A stretch of DNA of 64,000 nucleotides from Micropruina sp. (lineage in GTDB: Bacteria > Actinomycetota > Actinomycetes > Propionibacteriales > Propionibacteriaceae), in the NCBI GenBank assembly GCA_016716635.1, contig JADJVZ010000014.1, positions 620,001 through 684,000 of the forward strand. Direction: 5' to 3'. This document shows positions 15,849 to 24,425 of the stretch, in pieces. The notes under the pieces were generated by a model, which saw only the letters and a list, made by a program, of their open reading frames with translations, was not told the origin of the DNA and did not search any database. The first letter of the stretch is position 1. Each line of letters opens with the position of its first letter. Position numbers and translations under genes: made by a program.

Positions 15849-16978
15849 TGACCACCACCCTCGCGTCTCCCCCAGCTGCGGCCGCTGCGCCCGTGACAGG
15901 GCAGCTTCTGCTCACCGGGCTGACCAAGCAATACACACCCACTGCCAAGCCTGCCGTGGACAACATCGACCTGGAGATCCACCCCGGAGAGTTCCTCACG
16001 CTGCTCGGCCCGTCCGGCTGCGGGAAGACCACCACGCTCCGCATGATCGCCGGCTTCGAAACCCCGACCGCTGGAACTATCAGCCTCGATGGGGCCGACA
16101 TTGGCCAGCTGACGCCCGACAAGCGTCCGATGGCGATGGTGTTCCAGTCGTATGCCTTGTTCCCGCACATGAGCGTCGCGGAAAACGTGTCCTACGGGTT
16201 GAAGCTTCGGAAGCTACCGAAGGCCCGCATCGAGGAGGAGGTGTCCTTCGCGCTCACCGCCATGAGCTTGGCCGACCTCGCCCAGCGAGCGCCCAATCAG
16301 CTTTCCGGCGGGCAGCAGCAGCGCGTGGCACTGGCGCGCGCGATGGTCATGAAGCCCAAAGTGCTGCTGTTCGATGAGCCGCTGTCGAACTTGGACGCCA
16401 AGCTTCGCGTCCAGATGCGCACCGAGATCCGGTCGTTGCAGCGCCGGTTGGGCATCACGTCCATTTACGTCACCCATGACCAAGACGAGGCAATGAGCCT
16501 GTCCGACCGCATCGTGGTGATGAACGCTGGCCGTATCGAGCAGGTCGCCGATCCAGGCAATGTCTATCGCCGCCCGGCGTCGATCTTCGTGGCCGACTTC
16601 ATCGGACGCGCGAACTTCCTGGAGGTCGAGGCCACGGAGCTATCCGGCGGCAAGACCACTGTGGACGCCTTCGGCAAAGCCCGCCGGGTGGCGGTTCACC
16701 CGGACGTCCTCGCCGACGGCGAAGCCTCGTTGTTGATCCGTCCGGAGTCGGTCATCGTGGAGGGCGCCCCGAATCGGGCGGGTGACGTGCAAGGTGATCG
16801 CGGCCGGGTGCTCAGCTCGGTGTTCTACGGCCCCTGGGTCGAATACGAGATCGAAACCGAGATCGGCAACGTGACGGCCGTGGTCTATGACCCGCTCCCC
16901 GAGAACATCATGGAGCCCACCGACATGGTGTCGGTGTCCTTCCGTGAGGACCAGGCCTGGGTGCTGCCCGACCGCTGA
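15848..16978 (+). CDS. ABC transporter ATP-binding protein, FbpC/PotA type
   Basis: A 376-residue ATPase that drives the preceding permease. It has Walker A GPSGCGKTT, Q loop FQSYALFPHM, signature LSGGQQQR, Walker B VLLFDEPLSNLD and the switch histidine in VTHDQDEA. A C-terminal TOBE domain follows (about 270-376). It is the last gene of the solute-binding protein-permease-ATPase operon. Two hairpins follow its stop codon. Confidence 0.95.
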   Translation: MTTTLASPPAAAAAPVTGQLLLTGLTKQYTPTAKPAVDNIDLEIHPGEFLTLLGPSGCGKTTTLRMIAGFETPTAGTISLDGADIGQLTPDKRPMAMVFQSYALFPHMSVAENVSYGLKLRKLPKARIEEEVSFALTAMSLADLAQRAPNQLSGGQQQRVALARAMVMKPKVLLFDEPLSNLDAKLRVQMRTEIRSLQRRLGITSIYVTHDQDEAMSLSDRIVVMNAGRIEQVADPGNVYRRPASIFVADFIGRANFLEVEATELSGGKTTVDAFGKARRVAVHPDVLADGEASLLIRPESVIVEGAPNRAGDVQGDRGRVLSSVFYGPWVEYEIETEIGNVTAVVYDPLPENIMEPTDMVSVSFREDQAWVLPDR

Positions 16979-16992
16979 GATCCACCCCCGCT

Positions 16993-17030
16993 CGTCGCGC
17001 GGACGTCCGGTGTCGGACGTTCGCGCGACG
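16993..17030. terminator. Long hairpin after the ABC operon
   Basis: Arms of 17 bases (16993-17009 and 17014-17030) pair with one mismatch around a GTGT loop. No T-tract longer than three follows. Probable terminator of the L-shaped type or RNA-stability element. Confidence 0.7.
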
Positions 17031-17033
17031 TTT

Positions 17034-17077
17034 GTCGTCCAGGTGCCCGCCGGAGGGGGTCGGGCTACCTGGACGAC
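17034..17077. terminator. Second hairpin after the ABC operon
   Basis: GTCGTCCAGGT and ACCTGGACGAC pair perfectly over 11 bases around a 22-base loop. It follows the first hairpin by three bases, giving a tandem structure. Confidence 0.6.
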
Positions 17078-17153
17078 CACAACCCAATCTTTGCTTACGT
17101 TCTGGATCAATCACATGGCTGAAAGTTTCCACAAGTGCCAGTAGTGTTGCATT

Positions 17154-18353
17154 GTGGATGTGCAACTGTTCCAGAAGGCGCCGTTCGGCAAACTCGTGCC
17201 GATCAGCGGCTCACTCCCAGGCGGCGGAGCGTGGGATCACTGGGCCTTCCTCCCAGATCCGCTCGGCGAAGTGAGTCCAGAGCTCAGCGGACGCGCCTAC
17301 CGGTACGTCGGCGATGCTCGGGCTGCCTTGGCCGCACTCGACGCCACTGCGCAGCGACTCCCGAATCCCCGACTGTTCCGCAGCTCTACGTTCCGCTTGG
17401 AGGCTCAATCCACCGCCGCCCTGGAGGGCACCTACGAACCGCTGGCCCGTGTCCTGGCTGCCGACTCCAATGACGTTCAGGACCCCTCCCTGAGGGAGGT
17501 GCTCAACTACGTGATTGTCGCCGAAGTAGCGTTCGACAACGCAGAAGACGGGCGTGGCTGGAGCCTCTCGGCACTGGAGGACCTGCAGGCCATGCTGGTG
17601 CGCGGGACTCCCTCCGAGCTAGATCATTGCGGCCAGATACGACCCGTCCAGGTGGTGATCGGACGCCGAGAGGGCGCACCTCCCGGCGAAATCCCCATCA
17701 AGGCCGCCCGCTACGTGCCCCCACCCCCCGGGCCGGACCTCGAAGCCAGACTTCGGGATCTGATGTCGTGGATGCAAGCTGACCACACCGGTCAGATCGA
17801 CCCCGTCGTCGCAGCCGCGATGGCCCACTACGAGTTCGAGGCACTGCACCCGTTCCATGATGGGAATGGCCGACTCGGCCGTCTCCTCATCGTCCTGCAG
17901 CTGTACGCCTCGGGCGTCCTCATCGAAACCACCCTGTCAGTCTCCACCTGGTTTGAAGCCCGTCGCTCTGAGTACTACGACGCACTCCTCGGCGTCTCCA
18001 CCGAGGGGGACTGGTCAACGTGGATCGAGTTCTTCGCGCGGGGCTTGGCTGAATCCGCGGAAGCGGCACGCACAAGAATGCTCGCGCTGGCGGCCGTCCA
18101 GGCAGACCTGAAGGCGCAGCTCCAGGCCACACCTATTCGGACGGCAAACGCGCGCCTCCTCATTGACTTCGCCGTGGGTCAGCCCACGTTCACCGTGGCG
18201 CAGGCCGCCAAGGCCTTGGGCATCGGCAACGCCGGCGCCAAGAAGCTCATTGACTCGCTGGTCTCGCACGCGATCCTGGCGCCCTACGACGAGCGCGTGT
18301 ACGCGCGTCGCTTCCATGCGCCGAGGGTCCTGGAGGTCTTGCTGGCCGGTTAG
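17154..18353 (+). CDS. Fic-domain protein with class II inhibitory motif
   Basis: A 399-residue Fic enzyme, likely an AMP-transferase acting on an unknown protein. The catalytic loop is canonical (HPFHDGNGRLGR, His232). The N-terminal segment STAALEG (86-92) fits the (S/T)xxxE(G/N) inhibitory helix of class II Fic proteins, so the enzyme should be self-inhibited and needs no separate antitoxin. A C-terminal winged helix (TVAQAAKALGIGNAGAKKLI) is typical of the group. The start is GTG at 17154; no later ATG fits the N-terminal domain and no clear Shine-Dalgarno is seen. It stands alone between two intergenic regions. Confidence 0.9.
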   Translation: MDVQLFQKAPFGKLVPISGSLPGGGAWDHWAFLPDPLGEVSPELSGRAYRYVGDARAALAALDATAQRLPNPRLFRSSTFRLEAQSTAALEGTYEPLARVLAADSNDVQDPSLREVLNYVIVAEVAFDNAEDGRGWSLSALEDLQAMLVRGTPSELDHCGQIRPVQVVIGRREGAPPGEIPIKAARYVPPPPGPDLEARLRDLMSWMQADHTGQIDPVVAAAMAHYEFEALHPFHDGNGRLGRLLIVLQLYASGVLIETTLSVSTWFEARRSEYYDALLGVSTEGDWSTWIEFFARGLAESAEAARTRMLALAAVQADLKAQLQATPIRTANARLLIDFAVGQPTFTVAQAAKALGIGNAGAKKLIDSLVSHAILAPYDERVYARRFHAPRVLEVLLAG

Positions 18354-18674
18354 GCAGAGGCCTCCACGGCCGCCCAGGCGAGTTTGTTCAGTTCATTTCG
18401 CTACTACCGAGGGTGAACAAAGTCTCAAGCCGTCAAGCGGAGGCGCTGAGCCAGGACGAGTTCAACGCCTGCGACGAACGCGCTGGGCCTGGTCGACAGC
18501 GGGCCGTGGCACGTTGAGACATTCTCGTTTCGTAGGGTCCCGCGAACACCTTCAGCGCTGCGCCTGTAACGCGTGGGACGAACGCCGGGGGCAGAATTAC
18601 GCATGGGCTTCTGCCCTACTGTGAAAGCGCCTCGGTCGGGGGACCAGATGGGCGCTTGGTTCGGGGGTTCCAAA
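18354..18674. other. Intergenic region before the partial duplicate
   Basis: About 320 bases. The last 65 (from about 18611) resemble the upstream region of the gene at 19185, sharing CTACTG/ATACTG, AAGCGC and GGTCGGGGGAC. This indicates that the promoter region was duplicated together with the downstream gene fragment. Nothing else is recognised. Confidence 0.5.
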
Positions 18675-18995
18675 ATGTCACGGATTCCTAGGGCGCCGCC
18701 CGCAATGGCGGGCGCCTCAACGGGGTACGTCCGGAACGCCATCACGGCGGCCGTCATCCAGGGCGCCACCACCACCACCGGTGCCAAATACACCACCCAG
18801 ACCCTGGCCGGCTTCACCAACTTCGCGCCCACGACGCCTGCCAGCATGAGCGCGACCGCCTCGAACTGGCTCACCATCACCACCACGTTCACGACGGCCG
18901 CGACTGTTGCCGCGACCTATTTGCGGTTCACCTACAACCTCGCCGGCTCCGGCGGTGCGGACGACATCTGGGTGGCGAACCCTAGCCTTTGCTAG
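18675..18995 (+). pseudogene. Internally deleted copy of the neighbouring Tat-exported protein
   Basis: 106 residues whose last 95 or so closely match the C-terminal part of the full-length protein at 19185-19889 (shared GASTGYV.NAIT, LTITTTFTTA, ADDIWVANPSLC). The Tat signal and first half are missing. About ten unrelated residues (MSRIPRAPPAMA) join the ATG to the conserved part without a frameshift, and the upstream region is also duplicated. It could therefore still be expressed, but as a cytoplasmic fragment. I call it a pseudogene; it might be a reservoir copy. Confidence 0.65.
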
Positions 18996-19184
18996 CTAGT
19001 CGCGAGGATGGGCTCTTAGTCCACAATTTGTGACTACACGGAGTCCCCAATTGCTGACTAATTGCCATTGCATCCAGATCGCGCAGGGTTAGGCCGGCAA
19101 CATTCCCCCGAAACCATGCCATACTGCTTAAGCGCGTTAAGGTCGGGGGACCCGGACCCGCGCATTCCTTGGGGGGAATCAACC

Positions 19185-19889
19185 ATGCTGAATCCTATCG
19201 CGCCGCGCCGTGACGACCCGGCACATGAAGAGCCCGTCGGTATCTCACGCCGCACTCTCGCCCGAACCGCCGCGTGGGCAACCCCGGTGATCGTGCTGGC
19301 AACGGCCGCACCTGCGCTCGCCGCCAGCGGTCTCGCCTGCGCCCCCGTCTCCATGAAGGGTGTATGGGCGGACCCCGTGGTTTCATCCGGAGCCCTCACT
19401 TCCAATGCGTGGGAATGGAACGGCATGGGCTCGAACCTCACCAGCGCGTTCACGACCTATGCAGACGCCTCTACGGCCGGTGGCGCCACGTACTACATCC
19501 AGACGTCCAACATCGCCTCGCTGCTGGATCCGAACAGGACCTACACCTACTCGTTCCAGTTGCGCTGGAACGTCCCGTATTTCTACGCGCCCCCGGCGAC
19601 TCCGGGAGCCTCGACGGGTTATGTCGCGAACGCGATCACGGCGACGGTCACCCAAGGCGCAACGACCACCACCGTTGCCAAGTACAGCACCCAGACACTC
19701 TCCGGCTTCACCACGTTCGCGCCCACCACGGCGGCCAGTATGAGCGCCACGACGTCGAACTGGCTCACCATCACCACCACGTTTACGACGGCCTCGACCG
19801 TGGCGGCAACCTATTTGAGGTTCACTTATAACCTCCAGGGCGCCGGCGGAGCGGACGACATCTGGGTGGCCAACCCCTCCCTTTGTTAG
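19185..19889 (+). CDS. Tat-exported protein of unknown function
   Basis: A 234-residue protein with a twin-arginine signal (ISRRTLAR at about 20-27, hydrophobic core WATPVIVLATAAPALA, cleavage near residue 47). The mature part is about 185 residues, rich in Thr, Ser and Ala, with alternating hydrophobic residues suggesting a beta-sandwich, and ends ADDIWVANPSLC. There is no C-terminal membrane anchor or lipobox. The ATG at 19185 follows a GGGGGGAA Shine-Dalgarno; an in-frame extension to 19062 crosses the likely promoter and is rejected. A partial copy lies just upstream. Function not recognised; a carbohydrate-binding or adhesive role is only a guess. Confidence 0.75.
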   Translation: MLNPIAPRRDDPAHEEPVGISRRTLARTAAWATPVIVLATAAPALAASGLACAPVSMKGVWADPVVSSGALTSNAWEWNGMGSNLTSAFTTYADASTAGGATYYIQTSNIASLLDPNRTYTYSFQLRWNVPYFYAPPATPGASTGYVANAITATVTQGATTTTVAKYSTQTLSGFTTFAPTTAASMSATTSNWLTITTTFTTASTVAATYLRFTYNLQGAGGADDIWVANPSLC

Positions 19890-20204
19890 TCGGATGGGAA
19901 CGCGGCTGGCATTGCAGCCCGCTCTAGGACTCCTTGGGTTTCCTCACGGAAGATAACCCCAGTAGGACCTGACTTATCACCGGCATGGGTTTTGGGCGTT
20001 GACTACGGGTTTCTGTTTCCGGGTTGTGCATTAGCCGGGTGGCTGGCGAGGGCTAAGTCGTTCCGGAAGTCCAACACCGATCTCCGCGTCCGCCCGATCT
20101 ACGCCAGGAAAGGGCCTCGATTGAAGCCCAACTCACCATCGTTTTCGCCGCCTCGCAGCCGCCCGCTGACTCGAAACCACCGCCGGTTCGAGCCTCAAAG
20201 AGCT
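19890..20204. other. Intergenic region, nothing recognised
   Basis: About 315 bases between the Tat protein gene and repeat copy B. No gene-like frame, tRNA or strong hairpin seen. Confidence 0.35.
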
Positions 20205-20702
20205 GGTCAAGACCCTCCACCGCTTCCACACCGCCCAGATCAGAGCCGGTGACCAGGTCATCACTAGGTCCCCAGGAGTGGTTCAGACCGGGCAGGAGTC
20301 ACACAAGTTGTCCCCCGTGGCGGGAGTTCACGGATGTCAGCTCCACAAAGGGCTCTGGCGGGGATGGTTCCATCGGGGTACCGCCCCGTTGAGCCCCAGT
20401 CCTGCCGAATCGCGAGCCTCCAACAACGATTCTGCGTCGCTCGATGAAAGGGCCATTCCCATTTCCCCTTGTCAGAGGCATGTGATGCCCAGTGCGATCT
20501 CGTCGACTGACGCCCCTTTGCTGTTGGCGCCCGCTGTCGGCGCCAATCGGGCATCTTGGGCCTCGACCAACAGCTCGTCGCAGACCCAGCTGTCCGCGTG
20601 GCTCAAAACCACCGCCGGCAGCACGTCCCACGACGACCCGCGCCGCAAGGTTTCTAACGTCCCGAGCAACGCGGCAAGCCAACTTGTCAGCGCCGTCCAC
20701 TA
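20205..20702 (+). repeat. Dispersed non-coding repeat, copy B
   Basis: The direct-orientation partner of 10593-11100, running from GGTCAAGACCCTCCAC to about CCGTCCAC. Small indels break every frame relative to copy A. It ends just before the truncated AbiEii gene, so the element may have been involved in the loss of the toxin's 3' part. Confidence 0.75.
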
Positions 20703-20739
20703 CGTTCGTCGGTATGGGACGAGAAACCAGCAACGAGTA

Positions 20740-21147
20740 TTACGTTCTCGACTTGTGCGACCAAGCCAGGTCGCCGTTGAAGGCTCCGTCGAAGCCCTGG
20801 ACGAAGCGAGGGATGTTCCAGGTTGAGCGACACGCTCGTTGAGCTTCGTAGAAGCCGGGGTTGTGAATCGTGGCCGCGTGTCGCAGGGCGGCCGAGGGGC
20901 CAGGAGTTAGGTCCTCGTCCACGATCTTCAGTAAGAAGCGACTCTGTCCGTCCGCTGCGACGGCGCGCTGGAGTGCGGCGGTCAGAATGGTCGACGCGAC
21001 GAGCCACCCTAGACGTCCACCTCCGTCGACCCCGAAGCCTCGTTCGGCTCGCGCGATCCAGTTGTTGAGCACGGCCGCCGAGTTCGGCTGCTTCTGCTTC
21101 GGCGCCAGTTCGGCAAGCCGAGAACTCAAGTCAGGATTGTCGGACAT
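20740..21147 (-). pseudogene. Truncated AbiEii-type nucleotidyltransferase toxin
   Basis: 135 residues. The first 73 or so look like the start of an AbiEii toxin: a helical lead-in (SSRLAELAPK), then LVASTILTAALQRAVAADGQ and RFLLK. In intact toxins RFLLKGG and the nucleotidyltransferase active site follow. Here the sequence changes after FLLK to IVDEDLTPGPSA and an unrelated 60-residue tail with no catalytic motif. Intact members are roughly twice as long. The 3' end lies beside repeat copy B, suggesting a deletion or insertion event. The gene overlaps the intact antitoxin gene by 17 bases, as in a normal AbiE operon. Confidence 0.7.
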
Positions 21148-21706
21148 AGCGCGCTTCCATCAGGTGACTAAGGGCAAGCCGATCCGAGGTCGACACAAGA
21201 CCCGTGGGTGCGGAGCGCTCGAGGGCTTGGCGGATCAGGTAGGTGGGAACCCCCGAGTCCAGGCATTGTCGGATCGCAGTAGCCGCTGTCACGATGGGAA
21301 TCCCCTCCCACCAAGTCACCTGTTCAGGCAGCAGATCTTGGTGATGGATGCCGTAGCCCTGCGGGATCTGCCTGGCGATGCGACGACGGGACGCCACGGT
21401 GACGTGGATCTTGTCTGGATTGATGTCGCTGATCTCCCAGGCATCGAGGGCAGAGTCGTGACTCAGGCACGTCTCGGGGAAACCCGTCCACAGCACGGCC
21501 TCCATGAACGAATCACTCGGTGTGGCCGGAACCTGGGGCACCCGGTACAGGCTGCGAGCGACCTTCTCCAAGCGGCGCCGCCGCACCATCATGCTCAAGG
21601 AGGCGAACGAGACGCCCGAATCGACCGCCTGAGCCGACGTGACCAGGCCATGCTGGTCGACGGCGATCTCCCGAAGCCGTTCCAAATCCGTCACTGGCCC
21701 TTCCAT
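21131..21706 (-). CDS. AbiEi-family type IV antitoxin
   Basis: A 191-residue regulator-antitoxin. The N-terminal winged helix (LREIAVDQHGLVTSAQAVDSG...LSMMVRRRRLEKVARSLYRVP) and the C-terminal domain are typical of AbiEi. In known systems AbiEi represses its own promoter and counters the AbiEii nucleotidyltransferase without direct contact. Here the partner toxin is truncated, so the gene may persist as a repressor only. The ATG at 21704-21706 sits at the edge of a 35-bp palindrome with no Shine-Dalgarno; either the mRNA is leaderless or translation begins at the GTG five codons later, which has GGAAGG just upstream. Confidence 0.85.
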   Translation of the reverse strand: MEGPVTDLERLREIAVDQHGLVTSAQAVDSGVSFASLSMMVRRRRLEKVARSLYRVPQVPATPSDSFMEAVLWTGFPETCLSHDSALDAWEISDINPDKIHVTVASRRRIARQIPQGYGIHHQDLLPEQVTWWEGIPIVTAATAIRQCLDSGVPTYLIRQALERSAPTGLVSTSDRLALSHLMEARYVRQS

Positions 21707-21740
21707 GCATCAACATTAACATTTCGTTAAGGTTCATGCA
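21706..21740. promoter_or_regulatory. 35-bp palindrome, likely AbiEi operator
   Basis: Arms 21706-21720 (TGCATCAACATTAAC) and 21726-21740 (GTTAAGGTTCATGCA) match at 13 of 15 positions around ATTTC. The inner TTAAC/GTTAA is perfect. Known AbiEi proteins bind inverted repeats at their own promoter, and this one overlaps the proposed start codon. Confidence 0.7.
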
Positions 21741-21808
21741 TACGTGCCGCCCGAAGGACGTCTGTCTCCACGCGATCACCATCCCCGTGCCGAAAGATGT
21801 CCGCTCGA

Positions 21809-24352
21809 CTAAGGGGCTTTTGCGCCCGTCTGTGACGCAAGCCCCAGGTACGCCGCCAGGTAGGGCGCGGTCGCACCGGGCCCCAGGGCCACTTTGGACG
21901 GGTGACCCTCATCCACCACCTTGCCGCCGCGAGACCCTGCCCCCGGGCCGATTTCGATGACCCAGTCGGACGCCGCGATCACGCTGATGTCGTGCTCGAC
22001 CACGATCACCGTATTGCCGGACGCCACCAGGGAATCGAGTTGCCGGGTCAGCCGCTCGACGTCCGAGGGGTGCAGGCCGGTCGTCGGCTCGTCCAGGATG
22101 TAAAGCGTGTCGCCCCGCTGCGGACGCTGGAGCTCCGTCGCCAATTTGATCCGCTGGGCCTCGCCGCCCGAGAACTCGGTCGCTGGCTGGCCGAGCCGCA
22201 GATACTGCAGACCGACATCGCACAGCACCTTGAGAGACCGGCGCGACGCCGGATCGTCGTGGAAGAAGTCGCACGCCTGATTGACCGTCATCGCCAGCAC
22301 GTCCGCAATCGACTTGCCGCGGTACTTAATCTCCAACGTCTTGGGGTTGTACCGGGTGCCGTGGCAGATCGGGCACGGCGCATAAACGCTCGGCAGGAAC
22401 AAAAGCTCGACCATCACGACGCCCTCGCCGTTGCAGTTAGGGCAGCGTCCCTTGGGCACGTTGAACGAGAATCGGCCAGCGCCGTAATGCCGCGCCTTCG
22501 CCTCGGGGGTCGAGGCGAACAGCTTCCGAACGTGGTCAAACAACCCCGTGTAGGTAGCCAGATTGGAGCGCGGCGTGCGTCCGATGGGCTTCTGATCCAC
22601 GCGGACCAAGCGCTTGATGCCGTCCATGCCGGACGTAATCTCGCCACCCAAGGTGAACACCGGAGTGTCCTCGGCATCAACCTCATCGGGATCATCCGAC
22701 GGAATCTCAGCCCCCAGCGCTTTCGACACCAGCTCGACCAACGCCTGGCTCACCAGGCTGGACTTGCCGGAGCCGGAAACGCCGGTCACCGACGTGAAGA
22801 CACCCTTGGGGAGGTTCACGTCCAGATCCACCAGGTTGTTGCGGGTCACGCCGCGAAGGCGCAACCAATCCTGGGGGTCACGCGGGACGCGCTTGCCTCG
22901 ATCGGCGTCGCTCTCGAAGAGGTAGTGCCGGGTTTGGGAGTCCGCGACGTCCCGTAGACCCTCGGGAGGACCGCTGTAGAGAATGCTTCCGCCGAGCTCC
23001 CCTGCCGCGGGGCCGACGTCGACGATCCAATCGGCCTGGCGGATGACATCCAGATCGTGCTCGACCACGAAGAGCGAGTTACCGGACGCCTTGAGGTTGT
23101 CCAGGGCCGTCAACAGCGCCTCAGTGTCCGCCGGGTGCAGGCCCGCCGAGGGCTCGTCCAAGACGTACACAACGCCGAACAGGTTCGAGCGGATCTGGGT
23201 CGCCAACCGCAGCCGTTGCAGCTCTCCGGGAGAAAGGGTCGGCGTGCTCCGCTCCAGGTTCAAATAACCCAACCCGAGCTGCAGCAGCGTCGCCAACCGC
23301 GAGTAAATGTCCGCACAGATCCGCTGGATGACGATCGCCTTTTCGGGGTGGTCCGGATCCGACGTCAGCTTGGGCGAGGTGCCGTCCGCGAAAGGCGCCA
23401 TGAGGGTGGAGACGTCTTCAAGCGGTAGCCGCGACAGGTCAGCCAGATCCAAGCCAGCGAAGGTGACGGACAACGATTCCGGACGCAGCCGCTTCCCGTG
23501 GCACGTAGGGCACGGCTCGCTCAGCATGAATTGCAGCGCCCGCTTCTTCATCATCGGGCTCTCGGTGTTGGCGAACGATGTAAGCACCGAGCGCCGCGCA
23601 CTCGAGAAGGTGCCCATGTACCCGGGCTCCTCCTTGTGCCGCACGGCGGCGGCCGTCTCCTGCGGCGTGAATCCCGGATACACCCCCACCTGGGGCTGCT
23701 CGTCGGTGAACAGGATCCAGTCGCGGGTCTCCTTCGGCAGTTCACGCCACGGACGATCGACGTCGATCCCCATCGCCACCAAGATGTCGCGGAGATTCTG
23801 ACCGCCCCACGCCGTCGGCCACGCGGCGATGGCCCGCTCGCGGATGGTGAGGCTGTCGTCCGGCACCATCGACTGCTCGGTGACCGTATAGACCCGGCCC
23901 AGGCCCGAACATTGCGGGCACGCCCCCTGCGGGGTGTTGGGCGAGAACGATTCGGCGTAAAGAATCGTCTGCCCCGGCGGATAATCGCCAGCCCGCGAAT
24001 ACAACATCCGCAGCAGGTTCGACAGCGTCGTGACGCTGCCCACCGCCGAACGGCTCGACGTTCCGCCGCGCTGCTGCTGCAGCGCGACCGCCGGGGGCAA
24101 CCCCTCGATCTGGTCGACCTCGGGCACCGACATCTGGTGAAACAGCCGCCGCGCGTAGGGCGACACGGACTCCAAATAGCGGCGCTGCGCCTCGGCGTAC
24201 AGCGTCCCGAACGCGAGGGACGATTTTCCGGAGCCCGACACCCCCGTAAAGGCAACGATCGCATCGCGCGGAATATCAACATCGACATTCTTGAGGTTGT
24301 GCTCACGCGCTCCGCGCACTCGCACCATTCCGTCTGGGGTCAGCTGGGTCAT
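21809..24352 (-). CDS. UvrA-like ATPase, short paralogue (UvrA2 type)
   Basis: An 847-residue ABC-type ATPase. It has two Walker A motifs (TGVSGSGKSSLA and TGVSGSGKSSLV), two signature regions (LSPGELQRLRLA and FSGGEAQRIKLA), and zinc-finger cysteine pairs (CPQC, CPTC, CPNC, CPIC). Housekeeping UvrA is about 950 residues; this protein is about 100 shorter, as in UvrA2/DrrC-like paralogues that lack the UvrB-binding domain and are linked to DNA-damaging drugs or oxidants. A role in nucleotide excision repair is therefore not assured. It is monocistronic, between the AbiE locus and the hydrolases. Confidence 0.88.
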   Translation of the reverse strand: MTQLTPDGMVRVRGAREHNLKNVDVDIPRDAIVAFTGVSGSGKSSLAFGTLYAEAQRRYLESVSPYARRLFHQMSVPEVDQIEGLPPAVALQQQRGGTSSRSAVGSVTTLSNLLRMLYSRAGDYPPGQTILYAESFSPNTPQGACPQCSGLGRVYTVTEQSMVPDDSLTIRERAIAAWPTAWGGQNLRDILVAMGIDVDRPWRELPKETRDWILFTDEQPQVGVYPGFTPQETAAAVRHKEEPGYMGTFSSARRSVLTSFANTESPMMKKRALQFMLSEPCPTCHGKRLRPESLSVTFAGLDLADLSRLPLEDVSTLMAPFADGTSPKLTSDPDHPEKAIVIQRICADIYSRLATLLQLGLGYLNLERSTPTLSPGELQRLRLATQIRSNLFGVVYVLDEPSAGLHPADTEALLTALDNLKASGNSLFVVEHDLDVIRQADWIVDVGPAAGELGGSILYSGPPEGLRDVADSQTRHYLFESDADRGKRVPRDPQDWLRLRGVTRNNLVDLDVNLPKGVFTSVTGVSGSGKSSLVSQALVELVSKALGAEIPSDDPDEVDAEDTPVFTLGGEITSGMDGIKRLVRVDQKPIGRTPRSNLATYTGLFDHVRKLFASTPEAKARHYGAGRFSFNVPKGRCPNCNGEGVVMVELLFLPSVYAPCPICHGTRYNPKTLEIKYRGKSIADVLAMTVNQACDFFHDDPASRRSLKVLCDVGLQYLRLGQPATEFSGGEAQRIKLATELQRPQRGDTLYILDEPTTGLHPSDVERLTRQLDSLVASGNTVIVVEHDISVIAASDWVIEIGPGAGSRGGKVVDEGHPSKVALGPGATAPYLAAYLGLASQTGAKAP

Positions 24353-24425
24353 ACCCGAACCTAATCCCTGCCTAGGTCACAGCACCATAAGCCCAGTGGC
24401 GTCCCTCACCTTCGCGGTAGCTCGA

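Noticed and set aside
13067..16978. Firm assignment as a ferric iron transporter
   Set aside because: The permease and ATPase families cover iron, sugar phosphates and phosphonates, and the binding protein lacks an evident tyrosine pair.
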